Shown piece by piece: positions 25,113 through 33,274 of a stretch of 64,000 nt of DNA. The notes under the pieces are model-generated. The model searched no databases. It saw only the letters and a program-made list of their open reading frames with translations, and had not been told where the DNA came from. Both the position numbers and the translations under genes were made by a program. Within the stretch, counting starts at the first letter, position 1. Each line of letters begins with the position of its first letter. Source of the DNA: Actinophytocola glycyrrhizae (GTDB lineage Bacteria > Actinomycetota > Actinomycetes > Mycobacteriales > Pseudonocardiaceae); NCBI RefSeq assembly GCF_042653545.1, contig NZ_JBHSIS010000008.1:227975-291974 (forward strand), read 5' to 3'.

Positions 25113-25860
25113 TCTGGTCGGCGTCGTAGTCCTTCAGGGCGGCGCCGACCGCGGCGGCCACCGTCACCTCGAACACCTCGTCCTCCGAGTGCGCCGCCAG
25201 CAGCCGGGCGATGTCCGCGTCCGTGATCCGGTAGGACGCGTCGCGGACCATCGCCGTGTACGACCGCCACGGTTCGTCCGGCTGGCCGGCGGCCGCGGCC
25301 GCACGCAGTTCCCGGTCGGTCACCGCAGGGGCCGCGAACACCGCGTGCCGCAGGTTCTCCACGGGATCGTCGTGCCCGGCGTCCTTCCCGCCCGCCAGCA
25401 GGAAACCGGGGAACCGGTACCCGAACCGGTGCAGTGCCCGCGTCCCGGTGTGCACCTGGTCGCCGCGCAACGCGAAGCCGAACGCGTTCCCCAGCCGGTT
25501 CACGACGTCCCACACCAGCGTCACCCGCGCCGCGTCGCGGACCGCGTGCGCCGGCGCGTCCTCGACCGCCCTGGTCTCGGCCGGGTCGTGCGCCGCGAGC
25601 CGGGTCATCTCGGCGTGCGAGTCGAAGCAGAACGCGCACCGGTGCCGTTCGGCGACGCGGCGGGCCATGTCCTCCCGCTCACCCACCGTCCAGTACGACG
25701 GCCCACGCATCGCGGTCACGGTCAGCGCCAGCAGCGGCCGCGCGAAGAACTCCGGGCGGTACAACAACATCCGCACCACGTCGGGCGCGTCGCGCGAGGT
25801 CATGCGCAGGAACAGGCGACCACGCAGCCGGTGCCCGTCGTCCAGACAAGAAAGCCTCAT
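25099..25860 (-). CDS. AhpD-like carboxymuconolactone decarboxylase family protein
   Basis: 253-aa helical protein with the AhpD-type redox site CAFC followed by a His (HRCAFCFDSHAEM, about residues 68-80). It is probably a peroxide-related or decarboxylase-type enzyme. ATG 25860 overlaps the sigma-factor stop (ATGA). The final residues MIP and the TGA are encoded by the end of the repeat element, so the original C-terminus was probably altered by its insertion. Confidence 0.8.
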   Translation of the reverse strand: MRLSCLDDGHRLRGRLFLRMTSRDAPDVVRMLLYRPEFFARPLLALTVTAMRGPSYWTVGEREDMARRVAERHRCAFCFDSHAEMTRLAAHDPAETRAVEDAPAHAVRDAARVTLVWDVVNRLGNAFGFALRGDQVHTGTRALHRFGYRFPGFLLAGGKDAGHDDPVENLRHAVFAAPAVTDRELRAAAAAGQPDEPWRSYTAMVRDASYRITDADIARLLAAHSEDEVFEVTVAAAVGAALKDYDADQTMIP

Positions 25861-27035
25861 GAGGTCTCCAGTAGTCGTCCGGTCAGGAAGCGGCGGTCGG
25901 CCGGATCCGTCGCCAGGTCGTGCGCCCGCCGGTACGCTTCGGCGGCCTCGCCGCGGCGGTCCAGTCTCCGCAGCAGGTCCGCGGGGGTCGCGTGCCACAG
26001 GTGGTACCCGGTCAGCCCGTCGATGCGCTCGACCAGCGCCAGCCCGTCGGCGGGCCCCGCCGTCTCGGCCACCGCCACCGCGTGGTTCAGCGCCACCACC
26101 GGTGTCGGCGCCACCACCAGCAGCGCCTCGTACAGCGCCGCGATCCGCGTCCAGTCCGCCGGTGCCCGCGTGTGCTGCACCGCGATCATCGCCTGCAGCT
26201 GGTACTGGCCGACCGTGCCGTGGCGCAGTGCCCGGTCCAGCACCCCGACCGCCTCGGCGATCAGCGCACCGTCCCACCGCGCCCGGTCCTGGTCGGCGAG
26301 CAGCACGAGGTCACCGTCGCGCGTGCGGCGGGCGGCCGACCGCGACTCGTGCAGCAGCAGCAACGCGACCAGCCCCATCGCCTCCGGCTCGTCCGGCATG
26401 AGCGCGGCGACCAGCTTCGCCAGCCGGACCGCCTCGGCACGCAGATCGTCGTCGGCCGGGTAGCCGTGCGTGTAGATCAGGTACACGACCGCGAGCACGC
26501 CGGCCAGCCGCTCGGGCAGCAGGTGGTCCGGCGGCACGGCGAGCGAGATGCCCGCGTCGCGGATCTTGCGCTTCGCCCGCACCAGCCGCTGCGCGAGCGT
26601 GGCCTCGCCGACCAGGAACATCCGCGCGATCTGCCCGGCGGTCAGTCCGACGACGGCCTGCAACGTCAACGCGACCCGCGCCTGTTCGGCGAGCGCGGGA
26701 TGGCAGCAGGTGAAGATCAGGCTCAGCCGCTCGTCACCCACGCTGACCAGGCGTTCTCCCGTGGGGAGGTCGGCGGTGGGCACCTGTGCCTCCTTCTCCC
26801 GGCCGCGGCGCGCACGGCGCAGCCGGTCGACGGCCCGGTTGCGGGCCACGGTCAGCAGCCACGCGACCGGGTCGTCCGGCACGCCGTCGGCCCACCTGCG
26901 CAGCGCGAGGGCGCACGCGTCCTGCAGCACGTCCTCGGCCAGCTCGAAGTCACCGACCGCGCGCAGGAGTGCCGCCAGCATGCGCGCCCGGTGGCCGCGG
27001 TAGACCCGCTCGACCTCAGCGGCTGTGGTCGACAC
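25857..27035 (-). CDS. ECF sigma factor, ECF42 type with C-terminal helical extension
   Basis: 392-aa sigma-70-like factor. Region 2 lies at about 10-80 (DVLQDACALALRRW), region 4 at about 115-165 (LTAGQIARMFLVGEATLAQRLVRAK), and a long C-terminal TPR-like/DUF6596 domain extends to 392. No anti-sigma gene is present. In this group the extension is thought to control activity, and a DGPF/YCII protein is a signature neighbour, as seen just upstream. GTG 27035 overlaps the end of the YCII gene by about 20 nt. Confidence 0.9.
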   Translation of the reverse strand: MSTTAAEVERVYRGHRARMLAALLRAVGDFELAEDVLQDACALALRRWADGVPDDPVAWLLTVARNRAVDRLRRARRGREKEAQVPTADLPTGERLVSVGDERLSLIFTCCHPALAEQARVALTLQAVVGLTAGQIARMFLVGEATLAQRLVRAKRKIRDAGISLAVPPDHLLPERLAGVLAVVYLIYTHGYPADDDLRAEAVRLAKLVAALMPDEPEAMGLVALLLLHESRSAARRTRDGDLVLLADQDRARWDGALIAEAVGVLDRALRHGTVGQYQLQAMIAVQHTRAPADWTRIAALYEALLVVAPTPVVALNHAVAVAETAGPADGLALVERIDGLTGYHLWHATPADLLRRLDRRGEAAEAYRRAHDLATDPADRRFLTGRLLETS

Positions 27036-27378
27036 CGGGCACGCGCACGACCGGCCGGACCTCGATCGACCCCACGGCCGCCAGCGGGCACATGGCGGCC
27101 AGCTCGAGCGCCTCGTCCAGGTCGCGGCAGTCGAGGACGTAATAGCCGCCGAGATGCTCGTGGGTCTCCACGTACGGCCCATCGGTGATCATGGTCCGGC
27201 CGTCCCGGACGGCCACCGTGGTCGCGGCGCCCTCCTTGGTCAGCGGGTCGCCCGCCACGAACACACCCCGCCGACGGCACTCGTCGGCGAACGCGTTCAC
27301 CCTGGCCAGCGCGTCGGCGAAGCCGGGGTCATCCGGCTCCGGCCGGTCACAGTCGTAGATCAGCAGCAGGTACTGCAC
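27016..27378 (-). CDS. YCII/DGPF-domain protein
   Basis: 120-aa ferredoxin-like YCII protein, the usual companion of ECF42 sigma factors. The signature appears as DGPYVETHEHLGGYYVL. GTG 27378 has AGGAGGAG 4 nt upstream. It forms an operon with the sigma factor and AhpD-like gene. The biochemical function is unproven; family members are proposed to act in stress or antibiotic responses. Confidence 0.88.
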   Translation of the reverse strand: MQYLLLIYDCDRPEPDDPGFADALARVNAFADECRRRGVFVAGDPLTKEGAATTVAVRDGRTMITDGPYVETHEHLGGYYVLDCRDLDEALELAAMCPLAAVGSIEVRPVVRVPGVDHSR

Positions 27379-27439
27379 GTCTCCTCCTCGCGGGTGTGCA
27401 CTGAGGATGACGAACAAGCATGCCGCAACTCGACAGGGG

Positions 27440-27748
27440 TCAGCGAGATTTCCGCACCGGCGGGATCGCGACGACGACGCTGTCCTGGCCGACCTGCCGC
27501 ACCTCGGGGTGCTCGGTCTCGTTGCACCAGTGGCCGCCCTCGCCGAGGTAGCGGAACCGCACGTGGGCGCCGTCCGGGACGGTCACGGCCACCGAGCGGG
27601 TGCCGTTGCTGCGCGGCCGCAGCTCGTGCGCGCCGGGCCGCCACTCGTTGAAGTCACCGACGACGCTCACCCGGCCGTTGGGCGTGTTCGGTCGCAGGAC
27701 AAAGGTGACGCGCACGTCTCCGGAGCGGTCGCGGTCGATCTTCAGCAT
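27440..27748 (-). CDS. Stand-alone CBM48/isoamylase early-set domain protein
   Basis: 102-aa single-domain protein with the glycogen-binding/E-set fold: VSVVGDFNEWRPGAHEL, then VRFRYLGEGGHWCNE. Such proteins bind alpha-glucans or act as AMPK-beta-like modules. No catalytic partner is adjacent. Confidence 0.8.
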   Translation of the reverse strand: MLKIDRDRSGDVRVTFVLRPNTPNGRVSVVGDFNEWRPGAHELRPRSNGTRSVAVTVPDGAHVRFRYLGEGGHWCNETEHPEVRQVGQDSVVVAIPPVRKSR

Positions 27749-27876
27749 GACTCTCCACAGTCGATCTCGTCGGGGATGCGGAGGACATCATGGCCCTGTT
27801 CGCCGGGGTTCGCCCGCAGGACAACGCTTCCGGGTGACGCCCCTGGGCGAACCCGCTTCGATCAGTGGGCCCGTGT

Positions 27877-28231
27877 TCACCTGGCGACCACTCGTACGGA
27901 CTTCAGCTCGGCGTCCACCGGGTCCGGGACCCGCATCCCGGCGGCGAGCCCGCTGCGCACGTAGTCCAGCACCGCGCTGATGATCACCTCACCGGGCAGC
28001 ACCGCGGGCGCACCGGGCGGGTACGGCGTGATCATCTGCGCGCTGACCCGCCCCGGCGCGTCGTCGACGCCGACCTGTTCGGTTCTCGCCGAAGAACGCG
28101 TCCCTCGGCAGCATCGCGGTCTCCAGCTCGAGGTCCCTCGGCGACGGCAGGTCCACGGGGTGCGGCACGGGCAGGTCGGCCAGGCGCATCGCGCTCACCG
28201 CCCGCACCAGCGCCGCGACGGGGGTCGACAC
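27877..28231 (-). pseudogene. Orn/Lys/Arg decarboxylase C-terminus, 5'-truncated and frameshifted
   Basis: Read on the minus strand, one frame gives AVSAMRLADLP...LPRDAFFGEN. After a one-base shift near 28080 another gives EQVGVDDAPGRVSAQMITPY, then PPGAPAVLPGEVI and the natural stop at 27877. Together these match the C-terminal domain of PLP-dependent Orn/Lys/Arg decarboxylases. The PLP domain is missing, so the gene is dead. Confidence 0.75.
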
Positions 28232-28279
28232 CCCGGCCCCTGCCGGTGCCCCGGTGGGTTGAACGGCGTGAACCTGCGG

Positions 28280-28501
28280 TCACGGAATGCCTGGAGAGCC
28301 TCCAGGACAGGCGCACGGCTGTGCTCCATGGTGCTTGTGTGCCCAAGCGGTCAACGGGCGAAACCGCGGGGCGTCCAAGCCCGCCCATTCCTGCTCATGC
28401 GCGAACGGCTCGGAGTCGATGTCCTGGCGCCATGCCTCGAAAAGGGCGATGAGCTGGGATTCCGTCGGCTCCACGATCCGGTACGTCGCCTTTTCGAGCA
28501 T
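28280..28501 (-). CDS. Short hypothetical protein, possibly a gene fragment
   Basis: 73-aa frame whose first 40 residues (ATYRIVEPTESQLIALFEAW) look like real coding sequence while the remainder looks random, suggesting a truncated gene in a debris region next to the decarboxylase remnant. No function can be given. Confidence 0.35.
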   Translation of the reverse strand: MLEKATYRIVEPTESQLIALFEAWRQDIDSEPFAHEQEWAGLDAPRFRPLTAWAHKHHGAQPCACPGGSPGIP

Positions 28502-28522
28502 TGCTGTTACCGCCGTTCAGCG

Positions 28523-29323
28523 TCACCGGCCAGGATCGAGGTCTGCCACCACCCCGAAGTGGTCACTGGGCCATACCCCGTCGACGGGTTCGTCAAACGT
28601 GCGTGTGCAGTAGGTCACTCCCAATGACGGCCCGGCACGGCCGCAGCGGATGAGGACGTAGTCGATCCTGCGGTCGAGATCGCTCCGCCAGTGCTTCTCC
28701 ATGATCGGGGTCAGCGACGGCGCGAACGTGGGGCCCGGCTCGCTGCCGTGCGTCAGCTCCCACGCGTCGCGGTAGCTGACGCTGGTGCCGTCGAGCGCCT
28801 GCACGCCGCGCCAGAACCGGATGCTGTCGGTGTCCGGCATGGCGTCCATGTCCCCGGCGAGGACCACGTGCTGGCCGGTCCGCTCGACCAGCTCCTCGAC
28901 GAAGCCCGCGGTGAGCACCGCCTGCCTGCCGCGCTCGTACTCGAGGTTGGTCGCCCACGACGGTTTGTGGTTGACCAGCAGCAGCGGCACGTCGCTGTAG
29001 GGCCAGTGGATGTCGGCGATCAGCGCGCTCGCGGGGAAGTCGGCCGTGCGCGGGCCGACCTGCAGGTCCAGCTCCCGGACCACGCCGATCGGCCAGCGGC
29101 TCGCGATGGAGATGCCGGAGCCGTCCGGTTCGCGCAGCGGGTGGTGGGTGACGTGGTAACCGTCCCCGAGCACCTCGGTAACCTGGTCGTAGCCGGCGGT
29201 CGCGACGGCTTCCTGCAGCGTCACCACGTCCGCGTCGAGCCGCCGGAACCAGCTCGCGGCCGCGGGCAGGCGGCGTGGCCAGTCCATGTGATGGCCGAGC
29301 AGGTTCTGTGTGACCACGCGCAT
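28523..29323 (-). CDS. Endonuclease/exonuclease/phosphatase family protein
   Basis: 266-aa EEP-fold metal-dependent phosphodiesterase. Motifs visible: TQNLLG at the N-terminus, TLQEAV (catalytic Glu), GDMDAMPDTDS and the terminal SDHFGVVA. No signal peptide, so cytoplasmic. ATG 29323 chosen from the family N-terminus (MRVVTQN). Substrate (nucleic acid or lipid/inositol phosphate) is unknown. Confidence 0.88.
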   Translation of the reverse strand: MRVVTQNLLGHHMDWPRRLPAAASWFRRLDADVVTLQEAVATAGYDQVTEVLGDGYHVTHHPLREPDGSGISIASRWPIGVVRELDLQVGPRTADFPASALIADIHWPYSDVPLLLVNHKPSWATNLEYERGRQAVLTAGFVEELVERTGQHVVLAGDMDAMPDTDSIRFWRGVQALDGTSVSYRDAWELTHGSEPGPTFAPSLTPIMEKHWRSDLDRRIDYVLIRCGRAGPSLGVTYCTRTFDEPVDGVWPSDHFGVVADLDPGR

Positions 29324-29424
29324 GTCTTCGAGTCTGGCGCGGGGCTTCCCCGTTCGCATGACGATGACGCTTGGACCACGCGCGGCCGGGGTATGTCCTA
29401 TCTGTCGGGAAGGGTGGCGTTCTG

Positions 29425-30078
29425 ATGCGGGAGACGTTCCACAGCGAGCTCGCCGAACTGCGGGCACTGCTGGCCAGGATGTGCGAGCAGGCGGCGACCG
29501 CGATGCGCCTCGCGACCGGGGCGATGCTGTCCGCCGACCTCGACGCGGCCAAGGGTGTCCTCGCCGCGGACGCCGCGATCGACGAGATGCGCGACCAGTG
29601 CGAGGAGATGGCGCAGCAGATGCTCGCGCTGCAGGCCCCGGTGGCGGGTGACCTGCGCCTGGTGCTGTCCGCGATCTACTGCGCGGAGCGGGTCGAGCGC
29701 ATGGGCGACCTGGCGGAACACATCGCGAACACCACGTGCCGCGTCCACCCCGACCAGGTCGTGCCCACCGAGCTGCGCGACACGTTCGACCGCCTGGGTG
29801 CGATCACGTCCGACATGTCCGCGCGCCTGGTCGAACACGTGGCCGCGCCCCGCGCCGGCGCGTTCGCCGAACTCGACGCCATCGACCAGGAGGTCGACGA
29901 CCTGCACGCGGACGTACTGCACAAGATCACCGCGAAGGACTGGCCGCACGGCGTCCCGATGGCGACGACCCTGGCACTGGTGGCCCGCTTCTACGAGCGC
30001 TACGCCGACCAGGCCGTGTCGGCAGCGAAGCGGGTCGAGTTCGTGTGCACCGGCGAGACACCCACTCTCCCGGCCTGA
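29425..30078 (+). CDS. phoU: PhoU-family phosphate regulator
   Basis: 217-aa protein with two PhoU three-helix bundles, including AERVERMGDLAEHIANT and YERYADQAVSAAKRV (the ExxxDxxxxxA metal signatures). PhoU restrains the PhoR/PstSCAB system when phosphate is sufficient. No pst genes are adjacent. The GTG of the Nudix gene follows 13 nt after its stop. Confidence 0.9.
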   Translation: MRETFHSELAELRALLARMCEQAATAMRLATGAMLSADLDAAKGVLAADAAIDEMRDQCEEMAQQMLALQAPVAGDLRLVLSAIYCAERVERMGDLAEHIANTTCRVHPDQVVPTELRDTFDRLGAITSDMSARLVEHVAAPRAGAFAELDAIDQEVDDLHADVLHKITAKDWPHGVPMATTLALVARFYERYADQAVSAAKRVEFVCTGETPTLPA

Positions 30079-30091
30079 GCACCCGAACACC

Positions 30092-30559
30092 GTGACGTTC
30101 CCGGTCTCCGTCAAGGGCGTGGTGCTGCACGAGGACAAGGTCCTCCTGCTGAAGAACCCCCGCGACGAGTGGGAACTCCCGGGCGGCAGGCTGGAGATCG
30201 GCGAAACCCCGGAACAGTGCGTGGCCCGCGAGATCGCGGAGGAGACGGGCTGGCGGGTGCACGTGGGCCCGGTGCTGGACACCTGGCTCTACCACGTGGA
30301 ATCCGTACACCGCCACGTGTTCGTCGTGACCTACGGCTGCCACCCGAACGCCCCGGCCGAGGTGGTGCTGTCCACCGAGCACGTGAGCGCAAACCTGTTC
30401 CACCAAGCCGAAATCTCCGCCCTGAACCTCCCGCGCGGCTACCACCGCGCGATCGACCTCTGGTTCAGTCACCCAGAACGCTCACGTAGGCAGCCCCCAC
30501 CCGAACCCGGGGGGCGGCCCAGGTCCAGTCTACCGGCGGACACCGACAACCGGCCGTAG
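30092..30559 (+). CDS. Nudix hydrolase
   Basis: 155-aa Nudix enzyme hydrolysing a nucleoside-diphosphate-linked substrate. The Nudix box is complete: GGRLEIGETPEQCVAREIAE plus ETGW. It is probably co-transcribed with phoU. The Pro/Arg-rich last 25 residues are atypical and may be disordered. Confidence 0.87.
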   Translation: MTFPVSVKGVVLHEDKVLLLKNPRDEWELPGGRLEIGETPEQCVAREIAEETGWRVHVGPVLDTWLYHVESVHRHVFVVTYGCHPNAPAEVVLSTEHVSANLFHQAEISALNLPRGYHRAIDLWFSHPERSRRQPPPEPGGRPRSSLPADTDNRP

Positions 30560-30570
30560 TCGATCTTGCC

Positions 30571-30598
30571 TGTGGACAACCTGGCGTGCTGTGGACAA
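30571..30598. promoter_or_regulatory. Two DnaA boxes upstream of nrdAB
   Basis: TGTGGACAA at 30571-30579 and 30590-30598, both exact matches (reverse strand) to the actinobacterial DnaA box TTGTCCACA, 19 bp apart. The first is part of a 19-bp sequence (30562-30580) found again, inverted, at 60853-60871. DnaA control of nrdAB is known in E. coli; here it is inferred. Confidence 0.6.
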
Positions 30599-30608
30599 CG
30601 ACACACCG

Positions 30609-30655
30609 ACACAACATATGGGCGCTACTCCTGAACTAGCCCCTATGTATAGTGA
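30609..30655. promoter_or_regulatory. Putative tandem NrdR boxes and promoter of nrdAB
   Basis: CTATGTATAG (30643-30652), within CCCCTATGTATAGTGA, fits the NrdR box consensus well. A weaker site centred on CATATG (30615-30620) lies 30 bp, about three helical turns, upstream. TATAGT (30648-30653) could also be the -10 element, so NrdR would occlude RNA polymerase. Confidence 0.45.
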
Positions 30656-30681
30656 TCACCGAGCTGGTTCGACCACCATGC

Positions 30682-30850
30682 CATGGTGGTCGTCGCAAGA
30701 GGGAACCCGGTGGGAGTCCGGGACTGCCCCGCAGCGGTGAACGGGAACGAACGCCGTCACGAAGCACTGGACGCGAGTCCGGGAAGCGACGGTCAGTAGG
30801 CGTCTGCCCGTGAGTCCGAAGACCTGCCCGCTCCCCCGGCCGCGCCGCTG
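30682..30850 (+). ncRNA. Cobalamin (B12) riboswitch
   Basis: Contains the family landmarks in order: AGAGGGAACCCGGTGGGAGTCC, GACTGCCCCGCAGCGGTGAA (B12-box region), GAGTCCGGGAAGCGACGGTC, then GCCCGTGAGTCCGAAGACCTGCC. It is preceded by a perfect hairpin (CGACCACCATG/CATGGTGGTCG, 30670-30692). It lies upstream of a B12-independent ribonucleotide reductase, so B12 should switch the operon off when the cell can use a B12-dependent enzyme. Confidence 0.92.
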
Positions 30851-30905
30851 CCGGGTGCATCCGCTTGCCCCGAGGGAGGGCGCGCGGGGACGACCCACCT
30901 GTCGG

Positions 30906-30940
30906 GGTTCTCTCGCGCGCCCGAAAAAGCGAGGAGAACC
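30906..30940 (+). promoter_or_regulatory. Shine-Dalgarno-masking hairpin of the riboswitch
   Basis: GGTTCTCTCGC (30906-30916) can pair with GCGAGGAGAACC (30929-30940), which contains the nrdA ribosome-binding site immediately before its TTG. This suggests translational control of the riboswitch. Confidence 0.6.
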
Positions 30941-33274
30941 TTGACCACGATCCAGGACACGATGCGCGTCCGGAAACGCAGTGGGGAAACCGAACCGGTC
31001 GACATCGACAAGATCATCCGCGCGGTCGCCCGCTGCGCCACCGGACTCCCGGCGGTGGCACCGCAACGGGTCGCCACCAGGACGATCAACGGGCTCTACG
31101 ACGGCGCCACCACAGAAGAGCTCGACCGCCTCTCCATACGGACCGCCGCCGAACTGGTCGCCGAGGAGCCGGAGTACTCCCGGCTCGCGGCCCGCCTGCT
31201 CGCCACCTACATCGACAAGGAGGTCCGCGGTCACGGCGTCCACTCGTTCAGCCAGTCCATCGGCACGGCCCACGAACTCGGCCTGATCGGCGACGACACC
31301 GCCACGTTCGTCGCCACGCACGCCCGCAAGCTCGACGACGCCATCGACCACGACGCCGACCGCCGCTTCGAGTACTTCGGTCTGCGCACCGTCCACGACC
31401 GCTACCTGCTCCGCCACCCGAACAGCCGCACCGCGCTGGAACGCCCGCAGTACTGGCTCCTCCGTGTCGCGTGTGGACTGTCGAACACCCCGGCCGAGGC
31501 GGTCCGCTTCTACCGGCTGATGTCGTCACTGGCGTATCTGCCCAGCTCACCCACCTTGTTCAACTCCGGCACCCGGCACACGCAGATGTCCTCCTGCTAC
31601 CTGCTGGACTCACCGCGCGACGAGCTCGAGTCGATCTACGAGCGCTACGGCCAGGTCGCGCGGCTGTCGAAGTTCGCGGGTGGCATCGGCATCCAGTGGT
31701 CCCGCGTCCGCTCCCGCGGCGCGTTGATCCGCGGCACCAACGGCCACTCCAACGGCGTCGTCCCGTGGCTGCGCACGCTCGACTCGTCGGTTGCCGCCGT
31801 CAACCAGGGCGGCAGGCGCAAGGGCGCGGCCTGCGTCTACCTGGAGACGTGGCACCCGGACATCGAGGAGTTCCTCGAACTGCGCGACAACACGGGCGAG
31901 GACGCACGCCGCACACACAACCTCAACATCGCCAACTGGATCCCGGACGAGTTCATGCGCCGGGTCGAGGCCGACGCCGACTGGTCGCTGTTCGACCCGG
32001 ACGAACTGCCGGAACTGCCGGACCTGTGGGGTGAGGCGTTCGACCGGGCGTACCGGGCCGCGGAGCAGGCCGGGCGGGCGGTGCGCACGGTCAGGGCCCG
32101 CGACCTGTACGCGAAGATGATGCGCACGCTCGCCCAGACCGGCAACGGCTGGATGACGTTCAAGGACACCGCGAACCGCACCTGCAACCAGACCGCGGCG
32201 CCCGGCAACGTCGTGCACCTTTCCAACCTGTGCACGGAGATCCTCGAGGTCACGTCCGACGAGGAGACCGCCGTCTGCAACCTCGGCTCGGTCAACCTCG
32301 GCGCGCACGTCACCGGCGGCGAGATCGACTGGGCGCGGCTGCGGGAGACCGTGCGCACCGCCGTCACGTTCCTCGACCGCGTGATCGACATCAACTACTA
32401 CCCCACCGAGGAGGCAGGCCGCAGCAACCCGCGCTGGCGTCCCGTCGGGCTCGGCGTGATGGGCCTGCAGGACGTGTTCTTCAAGCTGCGCCTGCCTTTC
32501 GACGGCGACGAGGCCCGCGAGCTGTCGACACGGCTCGCCGAGGAGGTCTACCTCACGGCGCTGGAGACGTCCGCCGACCTGGCCGCGTCCGCAGGCGCGC
32601 ACCCGGCGTACGCGCAGACCCGCGCCGCGCGCGGGGACCTGCAGCCGGACCTGTGGGGCGTCACGCCGAAGCAGTCCGACCGGTGGGCGGCGCTGCGGAC
32701 CAGGGTCGCCGAACACGGCCTGCGCAACTCGCTGCTGATCGCGATCGCGCCGACCGCCACGATCGCGTCGATCGCGGGCTGCTTCGAGTGCATCGAGCCG
32801 CAGGTGTCCAACGTGTTCAAGCGCGAGACCCTGTCCGGCGAGTTCCTGCAGGTCAACGCATACCTGGTGGCAGAGCTGAAGAAACACGGGCTCTGGACCG
32901 CCACCACACGCGACCAGGTCAAGCGCGACGACGGCTCCGTGCAGGGCCTGAGCGCGCTGCCCGCGGAGTCACGCGAACTGTTCCGCACCGCCTGGGAACT
33001 GCCGCAGCGCGCACTGATCGACCTCGCCGCCGCACGTGGCCCGTACGTCGACCAGAGCCAGTCGCTGAACCTGTTCGTGGCCTCGCCCACCATCGGGAAG
33101 CTGTCGTCGATGTACCGCTACGCGTGGGCGAGCGGCCTGAAGACCACGTACTACCTGCGGTCCCGCCCGGCGACCCGCATCCAGCAGGCGACGGTCAGTG
33201 CCACCGTCGGTGCCGACGACGCCGCGGTCGCCTGCTCCCTGGAGAACCCCGAGTCATGTGAGGCATGCCAGTGA
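30941..33274 (+). CDS. nrdA: Ribonucleoside-diphosphate reductase class Ia, alpha subunit
   Basis: 777-aa catalytic subunit reducing NDPs to dNDPs with NrdB. ATP-cone at residues about 7-95. Active-site cysteines in QMSSCYLL, LSNLCTEI and AVCNLGSVNL; C-terminal redox pair SCEACQ. TTG start directly follows GAGGAG. Expression is probably controlled by the B12 riboswitch, NrdR and possibly DnaA. Four-base overlap with nrdB. Confidence 0.95.
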   Translation: MTTIQDTMRVRKRSGETEPVDIDKIIRAVARCATGLPAVAPQRVATRTINGLYDGATTEELDRLSIRTAAELVAEEPEYSRLAARLLATYIDKEVRGHGVHSFSQSIGTAHELGLIGDDTATFVATHARKLDDAIDHDADRRFEYFGLRTVHDRYLLRHPNSRTALERPQYWLLRVACGLSNTPAEAVRFYRLMSSLAYLPSSPTLFNSGTRHTQMSSCYLLDSPRDELESIYERYGQVARLSKFAGGIGIQWSRVRSRGALIRGTNGHSNGVVPWLRTLDSSVAAVNQGGRRKGAACVYLETWHPDIEEFLELRDNTGEDARRTHNLNIANWIPDEFMRRVEADADWSLFDPDELPELPDLWGEAFDRAYRAAEQAGRAVRTVRARDLYAKMMRTLAQTGNGWMTFKDTANRTCNQTAAPGNVVHLSNLCTEILEVTSDEETAVCNLGSVNLGAHVTGGEIDWARLRETVRTAVTFLDRVIDINYYPTEEAGRSNPRWRPVGLGVMGLQDVFFKLRLPFDGDEARELSTRLAEEVYLTALETSADLAASAGAHPAYAQTRAARGDLQPDLWGVTPKQSDRWAALRTRVAEHGLRNSLLIAIAPTATIASIAGCFECIEPQVSNVFKRETLSGEFLQVNAYLVAELKKHGLWTATTRDQVKRDDGSVQGLSALPAESRELFRTAWELPQRALIDLAAARGPYVDQSQSLNLFVASPTIGKLSSMYRYAWASGLKTTYYLRSRPATRIQQATVSATVGADDAAVACSLENPESCEACQ

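Noticed and set aside
33265..33271. ATG 33265 as nrdB start
   Set aside because: GAGG would be too close to this ATG; GTG 33271 has better spacing and the common GTGA overlap, though the ATG cannot be excluded.
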